Assembly: GCF_004785935.1 (NCBI RefSeq)
Contig: NZ_SRRP01000001.1
Location: 1,536,753-1,576,337 of the forward strand
From: Streptococcus rubneri
GTDB taxonomy: Bacteria > Bacillota > Bacilli > Lactobacillales > Streptococcaceae
Direction of reading: 5' to 3'
Length of the DNA stretch: 39,585 bases
Shown: positions 33,463 through 39,585 of the stretch, piece by piece
Layout: each line of letters begins with the position of its first letter
How positions within the stretch are numbered: the first letter of the stretch is position 1
Program-made: the position numbers and the translations under genes
Notes under the pieces: model-generated
Seen by the model: the letters and a program-made list of their open reading frames with translations, nothing else
Databases searched by the model: none
What the model was told of the DNA's origin: nothing

Positions 33463-36400
33463 TTAGTCTTTTTTCTTCTTCAAGATATAGAGAGCAAGTC
33501 CACCTAAGACAACTGCTAAGACAATACTTACAATCGAAACAACCGTACCCGTACTTGGCAAGAATTTCTTCTGAACTGGACGTCCAGGTTTTTCTGGTGT
33601 TGACGGTGGTGTCGATGGTGGTGTCGATGGCGGTGTTGACGGTGGTGTTGACGGCGGTGTTGACGGTGGTGTTGACGGTGGTGTTGACGGTGGTGTCGAT
33701 GGCGGTGTTGACGGTGGCACTGTTGGTTTGTGCTTATTGGTCAAGATCACATTACTTGGATCTTCCTGCACTTTTGTCCCTTCATAACCCGCTGGAACCA
33801 CCATTTCACTTGCCGTATAGACAATGGCTTTTCCTTTTGCTTTCTCTGGAAGTTTTGAGAAAGTATAGGTCCATTTATTGGCTTCACTGAGCTCAATTTC
33901 GCTTCCAACTTTCTTACCATCTGCAAAGAGTTGAACCTTGATGCTCTTCGGACGGATGCCCGCTTTATTATTTTCATCATCCCAACGTTTCGTCACGGTT
34001 AGGTGAGTTTCACCTGGCTTGTGAGTATTGGTAATGACATAGTTGGTTTGATCGATGTCAGCTGTATAATTGGCTACTTTTTCTTCTTCAAGGGTGTAGA
34101 CAATGGCTTTTCCAGCCTCGTATTTTGGAAGGTTTTCAAAGATTCCTGCCCAGCCAGTTTCAGCTGTGAGGGTCTGACTAGCTACCTTCTTACCATTTGC
34201 CAACAGGTTCACTACGATCGACTCTGGACGAAGACCGTCTTGGTTGCCATCGTCTTGCCATACCTTGCTGAATGGAATGGCAGTCCGTTCAGGAGTATGG
34301 GTATTGGTGAGGTTGGTTCCTTCTACACTGGTTTCATAACCCGGAACAGCTTCTTCATCTACAGAGTAAACAATTTCTTGTCCATTCTCATATTTTGGAA
34401 GATCTTTAAACTCATAAGCCCACTTGTCTTTTGCTGTGACCTCTTTACGAGCGACTTCTACTGCTTCTGATCTAGCTAGAGCTTTTTTCAAGATAACAGT
34501 GATTTTTTCTGGACGAAGTCCATCACGGTTGTCAGCGTCCTTCCAAGTCTTGCTTCCTTTAACGGAAACAGTGGCCGGTGTATGGCTATTGATGAGGTTG
34601 GTCCCCTCTACCTTGCTACTGTATCCCGGAACTTTTCCTTCCGAAATTGTGTAGGTGATTTCCTTACCATCTTTGTATTTTGGAAGGTTTTGGAAACGGT
34701 AGGTCCAATTACCGCTTGCATCTGGGCTAACAGTAGCACTGTCCACTTTCTCCCCATCTGCAAGAAGGTTGACAGTGATTTGACTCGGACGAAGGCCGTC
34801 ACGGTTGTTGTCATCCTTCCAGGTCTTGCTTCCTTCAATAGAAACAGTGGCTGGAGTGTAGGTATTGGTGAGGTTAGTTCCCTCTAGCTGACTGGTATAG
34901 CCTTCAACCGCTTCCTCAGATACCGTATAGACAATCTCTTTTCCATCCTTGTATTTTGGAAGATCCTTGAAGCTGTACGTCCAATTCCCATCCTTGTCAG
35001 CTTTCACTTTTAGGCTGTCTACTTTTTCTCCATCTGCAAGGAGATTGACAGTGATCTGGCTTGGACGTTTTCCATCGCGGTTGTTGTCGTCCTTCCAGGT
35101 CTTGCTACCAGAGACTTCTCTTGTTTCAAGACTATTGACAAGTCGGATGCTATCTTTTGCTTCTGATTCAACAGTTGCGACATAGCCAGCTACATCGACT
35201 TCTTGGACTGAGTAATTGCCAGTTTCATCTAGATCTGTGAAGGCCCCTGTCCAATGATTGTCCTCGCTCAAGACCAGACTCTTACCTTCGACGACGACAC
35301 CGTCTTTCAAGAGGTTGACAGTCACAGATGCTGGACGAGTCTTGTATTGATTCTTTTTATCATTCCATTTCTTAGTTACCTTGAGTTGACGGTTGTTTTG
35401 TTTCTTATTGCTAATCACAACTGTCAAGATTTTACTAGTCACATCGAAATTCGGATTACCTTGGGCAAAATCATTCTCTGAGATGGTCACCGGGTCTTTG
35501 AGCAATTGGTAACCATTTGGAGCTGCTACTTCTGTAACGGTGTAATCATCCTTGAGCAAGCCTGGTACATTCAAATCCCCATTCTCATCTGAAGTAAAGA
35601 TATCGGTTTCTTTTCCATCCACTGTATGAGTAAGAGTTTGTTTGTTGGCATTGCGGACGATCTTGAATTGAGCCCCTTGAAGTGGCTCACCAGCTTCATT
35701 TTGCTTGTGGAGTTTGATATGGTAGGCATAGCCTTCTACATTACCTCCACCTTTTTGCCAGAGAACACGCGCTTCGGCTTTCTTCACAATCGAATCTTCA
35801 CCGTTTAACGTAGCATTGTTGACAAATTTTTCATTATCTCGAGGAACATAACCTAGCTGAACGTTGTAGCGGATACGGTACATTTCTTTGTCTGTGATAT
35901 TTGCAATCTTAATCACAAAAGACTTATCATCTGGAAAATCAATTTCATAGATGGCTGGCTCAGCATCTTTGAAAACCCAAGTGGCATTTTCCCATACCCA
36001 TTGCCCTTTTTCAACGATGAAGGAATTCCGATCGTAGTGGGCATTGGTGAATTGTAAGGTATCTTTTAAAACCGCATTTTTGATATTGAGTGGTTTGCGG
36101 TTGATGGCAATGGTGTAGTTAAGGGTTGGAGTGGTTGCTTCCCGGTTATAAGAACCAACCTTGTTGAGGGTATAAGTGTCAGGTTTCTTAACCCCAATGT
36201 AGTCTACTGGTGGTTGAGGAGGTTCATTTGGAACGACCTTATTTTCTACTGTTATACTAATTGGAATCTTCTCTGCATTTGGAACGAGCAGGTGGTCCAC
36301 ACGAACATAGAAGAAGAAACTACCTTTGACATCTGAATTCTTTTCAGCAAAGTCTGTATAGGTCAAGGTCAACTTTTTGTAGGTTGGGTCGACATGAGCA

Positions 36401-36912
36401 TAAGCAGCAATTTGTTCTTTGCCATCCTTGTCTTTCCCTTTTAATTCAAAGTCCGTACTGTTGATAATCAACTGAGATGGAACTGAAACTGTTGTAGTAT
36501 CCCCTGCGTGAATTTTATTATTTGGCAAGGCAAAGGTCGCATTGATCTTAAAGGTTGCCCAGGGCTCGAGTGACCAGTTCAGTTCTCCGCCTTCATTGTT
36601 GGTATATTTGATACTCGTGATAACATCATCTACAGCTTTTGGAGCGCGAGGTGCTGCTGCTCGATCGGCTCCTGATGGTGCTAGCGCCCCAGTCGCACTA
36701 CTAGCTGCTTCTGTCGCACTGGCTTCCGTCGCACTGCTAGATGCCTCTGTTGCTGACTCTGGCTGAACAGCCTCGGTACTAGGCGTCGTCCCTTCACTTG
36801 TCTCTGCTATGGTGACAAGCGGGGTCGAAAACATCGAAAACACCAGCAAGAATAGACTTGCTGCATTTAGGAATTTTGACATGAATTGCTTCATTTGTCT
36901 TTCCTTTTTCAT
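33463..36912 (-). CDS. LPSTG surface protein: collagen-binding-like head, SpaA domain, six Cna_B repeats
   Basis: A 1149-aa wall-anchored adhesin. The ATG at 36912 follows AGGAGAATCAT. A signal peptide ends near TIAE, and an Ala/Ser/Thr-rich segment follows (about 38-90). Two Ig-like subdomains (about 90-245 and 250-390) resemble the N1/N2 collagen-binding region of CNA-type MSCRAMMs. One SpaA-type Ig domain comes next (about 395-490; KLHKQNEAGEPLQGAQFKI, ...VTEVAAPNGYQL). Six Cna_B domains follow (about 505-1045), with the recurrent SKTWKDDNNRDGxRPSQI start and NTHTP end. A PPST repeat, LPSTG (1118-1122), a hydrophobic span and a KKKKD tail close the protein. Cna_B and SpaA domains commonly form Lys-Asn isopeptide bonds. 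Ligand unknown; collagen is a guess. No sortase C is in the window, so a monomeric adhesin is more likely than a pilin. Confidence 0.9.
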   Translation of the reverse strand: MKKERQMKQFMSKFLNAASLFLLVFSMFSTPLVTIAETSEGTTPSTEAVQPESATEASSSATEASATEAASSATGALAPSGADRAAAPRAPKAVDDVITSIKYTNNEGGELNWSLEPWATFKINATFALPNNKIHAGDTTTVSVPSQLIINSTDFELKGKDKDGKEQIAAYAHVDPTYKKLTLTYTDFAEKNSDVKGSFFFYVRVDHLLVPNAEKIPISITVENKVVPNEPPQPPVDYIGVKKPDTYTLNKVGSYNREATTPTLNYTIAINRKPLNIKNAVLKDTLQFTNAHYDRNSFIVEKGQWVWENATWVFKDAEPAIYEIDFPDDKSFVIKIANITDKEMYRIRYNVQLGYVPRDNEKFVNNATLNGEDSIVKKAEARVLWQKGGGNVEGYAYHIKLHKQNEAGEPLQGAQFKIVRNANKQTLTHTVDGKETDIFTSDENGDLNVPGLLKDDYTVTEVAAPNGYQLLKDPVTISENDFAQGNPNFDVTSKILTVVISNKKQNNRQLKVTKKWNDKKNQYKTRPASVTVNLLKDGVVVEGKSLVLSEDNHWTGAFTDLDETGNYSVQEVDVAGYVATVESEAKDSIRLVNSLETREVSGSKTWKDDNNRDGKRPSQITVNLLADGEKVDSLKVKADKDGNWTYSFKDLPKYKDGKEIVYTVSEEAVEGYTSQLEGTNLTNTYTPATVSIEGSKTWKDDNNRDGLRPSQITVNLLADGEKVDSATVSPDASGNWTYRFQNLPKYKDGKEITYTISEGKVPGYSSKVEGTNLINSHTPATVSVKGSKTWKDADNRDGLRPEKITVILKKALARSEAVEVARKEVTAKDKWAYEFKDLPKYENGQEIVYSVDEEAVPGYETSVEGTNLTNTHTPERTAIPFSKVWQDDGNQDGLRPESIVVNLLANGKKVASQTLTAETGWAGIFENLPKYEAGKAIVYTLEEEKVANYTADIDQTNYVITNTHKPGETHLTVTKRWDDENNKAGIRPKSIKVQLFADGKKVGSEIELSEANKWTYTFSKLPEKAKGKAIVYTASEMVVPAGYEGTKVQEDPSNVILTNKHKPTVPPSTPPSTPPSTPPSTPPSTPPSTPPSTPPSTPPSTPPSTPEKPGRPVQKKFLPSTGTVVSIVSIVLAVVLGGLALYILKKKKD
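33597..33716 (-). repeat. PPST 12-bp minisatellite
   Basis: Ten uninterrupted 12-bp units encode Pro-Pro-Ser-Thr in the cell-wall-spanning stalk. Units differ only in synonymous variants (GTTGAC/GTCGAT and GGTG/GGCG on the plus strand). Confidence 0.92.
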
Positions 36913-37028
36913 ATGATTCTCCTCTCTTCTTTCGCATGGTTCGCAAAATCATCCCACACAGTATAGTTGGATTTAAATGGAACTAATCCTCAAATTATTT
37001 TCCCTATAAAACCTTTTATACACTTTGC

Positions 37029-37057
37029 ATTATAATACTTTTCTAAACCAATTTCAA
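37029..37057 (-). promoter_or_regulatory. Promoter of the Cna_B surface protein gene
   Basis: TTGAAA (37052-37057) and a consensus TATAAT (37029-37034) with a 17-bp spacer on the minus strand. The -10 and its flank, TATAATGCAAA, are identical to the -10 flank of the 606-aa gene promoter at 18688. The leader is about 110 nt. The upstream stretch to 37316 has no gene and holds a CACTAATTAGT palindrome at 37231-37241. Confidence 0.75.
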
Positions 37058-37316
37058 TAAAATAGATGCAATATTTTCAAAAAAATGTTTTTTACGTTCA
37101 TTTAATTTAAAAAGAACTTCAAACTAGTAGTATTTCCGAATGATTTTTTTTGAGTTGTCTGATTAATTCCGATTCGTGGCTAACGTTTTTTAAATTACAC
37201 TAGTTAATCATAAACGAAACCCGAACCTATCACTAATTAGTTTTTTATTTTCCCAAGCTTTTCCAAAAGCAACTCGCTTGCCTCTAATCTAAGCTGGCCT
37301 CAGGAGAAAAAACGAC

Positions 37317-37347
37317 AAAAAAACAGTCCCTAGCTTGCTAGGAACTG
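37317..37347 (-). terminator. Terminator of the lytF-like gene
   Basis: CAGTTCCTAG pairs with CTAGGGACTG (one G-U pair) across a CAAG loop, followed by seven T on the minus strand, 9 nt after the stop. Confidence 0.85.
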
Positions 37348-37355
37348 CTCTTCTT

Positions 37356-39585
37356 TTAATAATAACGTGGCGTTGCAAATCCACGGATATTGCCATGGCC
37401 GACACGATAGACCTGGCGACGGACGGCACCATTGGAGTTTCCTTCGATGGTATGGATTATGCCATTTTGGACACTTTCAACAATCCCGATGTGATCTGCC
37501 CAACCGTCGTTTTGTTGGCTATTTTGATCCCAGTTAAAGGTGATGATATCCCCTGCCTTTGGCGTCGTCAAGCCATTCTCATTCCAGATCCCTAAGCGCT
37601 TAAAAATCTGGATATGGCGTTCAACCCCGCATTCGCGACCGATCAAGTGGCTCAAACCTTCCCGCTGGAAGACGGTAGTCACAAAGACATCACACCAGTC
37701 GTCTGAGTTTTTGACAGTATAACCTACAGGGAGAGGTTTGACACTATTATAGTCTGAGACCAACTGGCGATGGGCTGCGCTACCTGCGGTCACACCGACC
37801 AGATTTGCTGCAGCACGGAGGACACGATCTCGTTGCCCTCTGGCTACAACTGGAGACAAGCCTGTTTGCCCCAGGTTAATCCCCTCGACAGTACCATCGG
37901 TATAGTCCACGTAGACATGGGTGGTGTAATCTCCTTGGCGGTAGCCATGGTTGGCAGCATTCACCTGTACCTCTGTACGACCACCCACAGAAGGAGTGGT
38001 ATACCAGTGAAGGTTTTCTTGGTGGGCTTGCGACCAGACAGCCACACGGACATCCTTGATTTGACGCCCTTGAGGAGCTTGGTCTACTTCGACTGTGAAG
38101 GTCCCAGAGGTCGGATTGACATACTTGATCTTAGCTTGAGTCTTAGTCTTGGCTTGGCGGAATTCTACATCGGTCGTTGCCGTAGAGACACCAACCCGAG
38201 TTCCGTCCGCTTGGACGTAGTAGAGATGGACATGGTAGCGTCCCGTCGAATTTTTATGGTCTGTTGCTTTGACAGAGACTTTATAACTACCGTCTGACTG
38301 ACGATGCCCGCTGTACCAGATAACGTCATCCTGGCCGTCCTTGTCAGACCAGATCGGCACTTGGACAGATTGAACACCTTTTGGACTAAAGACATCAGAG
38401 ATAATGACGTCAAAAGTACCGGTCTCCTTGTTGTTGTTTTGGATGGTTAGGGTACCAGTCGGACGAAGTTTATGATACTCAACCATGGACTTAGTTACAA
38501 ATTCTTTATTCCCTTTCGCATCAAGGTAAAAGAGTTGCGCCTCATATGTCCCATCTATATTTTCATGATCACTTGCTTTTACAGTCACAGAATAAGACCC
38601 ATCTTGTTGTTTGGTCGGAGTATACCAAACAATGTCTTTCATACCATTCGCGTGAGACCAAAATGGAATCTGAATTCCTTTAAATCCAGACAGTCCTGTT
38701 AAACGGGTAGCTCTGATTGTGAAACTGCCATCTGACTCCGACTTTGTAATCGTTAAATCAGCACTAGGTTGATCTCGATTCACGAAAGCTTTTTTTACAA
38801 ATTGATTCTTGCCTTTTGAATCAACATAGAACAATTGCGCCTCATATGTCCCATAAGCATTTTCATGATCACTTGCTTTTACAGTCACAGAATAAGACCC
38901 ATCTTGTTGTTTGGTCGGAGTGTACCAAACAATGTCTTTCATACCATTCGCGTGAGACCAAAATGGAATCTGAATTCCTTTAAATCCAGACAGTCCTGTT
39001 AAACGGGTAGCTCTGATTGTGAAACTGCCATCTGACTCCGACTTTGTAATCGTTAAATCAGCACTAGGTTGATCTCGATTCACGAAAGCTTTTTTTACAA
39101 ATTGATTCTTGCCTTTTGAATCAACATAGAACAATTGCGCCTCATATGTCCCATAAGCATTTTCATGATCACTTGCTTTTACAGTCACAGAATAAGACCC
39201 ATCTTGTTGTTTGGTCGGAGTATACCAAACAATGTCTTTCATACCATTCGCGTGAGACCAAAATGGAATCTGAATTCCTTTAAATCCAGACAGTCCTGTT
39301 AAACGGGTAGCTCTGATTGTGAAACTGCCATCTGACTCCGACTTTGTAATCGTTAAATCAGCGCTAGGTTGATCTCGATTCACGAAAGCTTTTTTTACAA
39401 ATTGATTCTTGCCTTTTGAATCAACATAGAACAATTGCGCCTCATATGTCCCGTATGCATTTTCATGATCACTTGCTTTTACAGTCACAGAATAAGACCC
39501 ATCTTGTTGTTTGGTCGGAGTATACCAAACAATGTCTTTCATACCATTCGCGTGAGACCAAAATGGAATCTGAATTTCCTTAAAA
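37356..39585 (-). CDS. lytF: LytF-like murein hydrolase: Bsp repeats plus CHAP domain (5' end cut by window edge)
   Basis: About 742 codons of the C-terminal part are present; the frame is open to the right edge, so the signal peptide, start and promoter are outside. Six Bsp-like repeats are visible (four with the MKDIVWYTPTK core, then two diverged ones ending ...VIWYSGH and ...LHWYTTP). A linker and a C-terminal CHAP amidase/endopeptidase domain follow: catalytic Cys in SDDWCDVF, a probable catalytic His in WADHIGIVE, and a GNSNG loop near the end. This architecture is that of LytF, the competence-induced hydrolase (fratricin) of S. gordonii and relatives, which lyses non-competent neighbours and releases DNA. 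Competence control cannot be verified because the promoter is not in the window. A second Cys (RECGVE) could pair with another or be free. Confidence 0.85.
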   Translation of the reverse strand, partial: FKEIQIPFWSHANGMKDIVWYTPTKQQDGSYSVTVKASDHENAYGTYEAQLFYVDSKGKNQFVKKAFVNRDQPSADLTITKSESDGSFTIRATRLTGLSGFKGIQIPFWSHANGMKDIVWYTPTKQQDGSYSVTVKASDHENAYGTYEAQLFYVDSKGKNQFVKKAFVNRDQPSADLTITKSESDGSFTIRATRLTGLSGFKGIQIPFWSHANGMKDIVWYTPTKQQDGSYSVTVKASDHENAYGTYEAQLFYVDSKGKNQFVKKAFVNRDQPSADLTITKSESDGSFTIRATRLTGLSGFKGIQIPFWSHANGMKDIVWYTPTKQQDGSYSVTVKASDHENIDGTYEAQLFYLDAKGNKEFVTKSMVEYHKLRPTGTLTIQNNNKETGTFDVIISDVFSPKGVQSVQVPIWSDKDGQDDVIWYSGHRQSDGSYKVSVKATDHKNSTGRYHVHLYYVQADGTRVGVSTATTDVEFRQAKTKTQAKIKYVNPTSGTFTVEVDQAPQGRQIKDVRVAVWSQAHQENLHWYTTPSVGGRTEVQVNAANHGYRQGDYTTHVYVDYTDGTVEGINLGQTGLSPVVARGQRDRVLRAAANLVGVTAGSAAHRQLVSDYNSVKPLPVGYTVKNSDDWCDVFVTTVFQREGLSHLIGRECGVERHIQIFKRLGIWNENGLTTPKAGDIITFNWDQNSQQNDGWADHIGIVESVQNGIIHTIEGNSNGAVRRQVYRVGHGNIRGFATPRYY
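38522..39585 (-). repeat. Near-identical 300-bp Bsp repeats
   Basis: The period is exactly 300 bp (100 aa). Units at 38821-39120 and 39121-39420 differ at only a few bases (for example 38923 and 39363). The unit at 39421 starts with a few changes and the last bases at the window edge diverge. The unit at 38522 is more diverged at its 3' side. The array continues out of the window. Confidence 0.92.

Noticed and set aside
33597-33716. Short regular repeats that could suggest a CRISPR array
   Set aside because: Units are 12 bp with no spacers and lie in frame in a coding region. The 9-bp, 243-bp and 300-bp repeats are also coding. No cas genes are present.
33555-33890. 111-codon Val/Leu-rich frame that looks like a membrane protein
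   Set aside because: Antisense to the PPST repeats of the Cna_B protein gene.
33463-36912. Pilus backbone subunit
   Set aside because: There are Cna_B domains, but no pilin motif was recognised, there is no class C sortase nearby, and the gene stands alone with its own promoter and terminator.

Overview
The window is chromosomal DNA of a low-GC Gram-positive coccus. It almost certainly comes from an oral Streptococcus of the mitis/sanguinis type, although the species cannot be fixed by eye. The evidence is a YSIRK-type beta-galactosidase, PBP2a, a zinc-lipoprotein plus histidine-triad operon behind AdcR boxes, a LytF-like Bsp/CHAP hydrolase, several LPXTG surface proteins and pneumococcus-like housekeeping genes. 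Nearly all the large genes lie on the minus strand. There is no sign of a prophage, IS element, CRISPR array or rRNA.

Left part (1-12.1 kb), mostly core genome: the 5' part of bgaA (cut by the left edge) with a CcpA/cre site; a small multidrug-export family gene (+); rpsB-tsf with a structured leader and an intergenic hairpin; tRNA-Cys; rpmG-secE, then nusG with its own promoter and leader hairpin; a secretory zinc metallopeptidase of the YpfJ family (+); pbp2a; and an RluA-family pseudouridine synthase (+) that looks leaderless. Intrinsic terminators separate most units.

Middle (12.1-16.4 kb): a zinc-starvation operon, adcAII-pht, with three contiguous 12-bp AdcR-like boxes just downstream of the -10 element. 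The lipoprotein captures zinc and the histidine-triad protein probably scavenges or delivers it.

Right part (16.6-39.6 kb), a cell-surface island: (i) a secreted 606-aa protein with an Asn/Tyr/Gly-rich low-complexity N-terminus, a repeated Tyr-rich module and a degenerate CAP-like C-terminus; (ii) an LPNTG protein with 11 G5 repeats; (iii) a 3171-aa vWA protein with about 14 tandem isopeptide-type modules, a coiled-coil insertion and an unusual LPKTA sorting motif; (iv) a membrane-anchored CPHC thiol-disulfide oxidoreductase immediately upstream and probably co-transcribed with (iii) and possibly (ii); (v) an LPSTG protein with a collagen-binding-like head and six Cna_B repeats; (vi) the 3' part of a lytF-like gene with near-identical 300-bp repeats, cut by the right edge.

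The most interesting system is the oxidoreductase-giant adhesin pair. The mature giant protein has only two cysteines, C53 and C503, and they bracket its vWA head. This suggests an oxidative-folding step coupled to a self-crosslinked stalk, and is an inference from sequence only.
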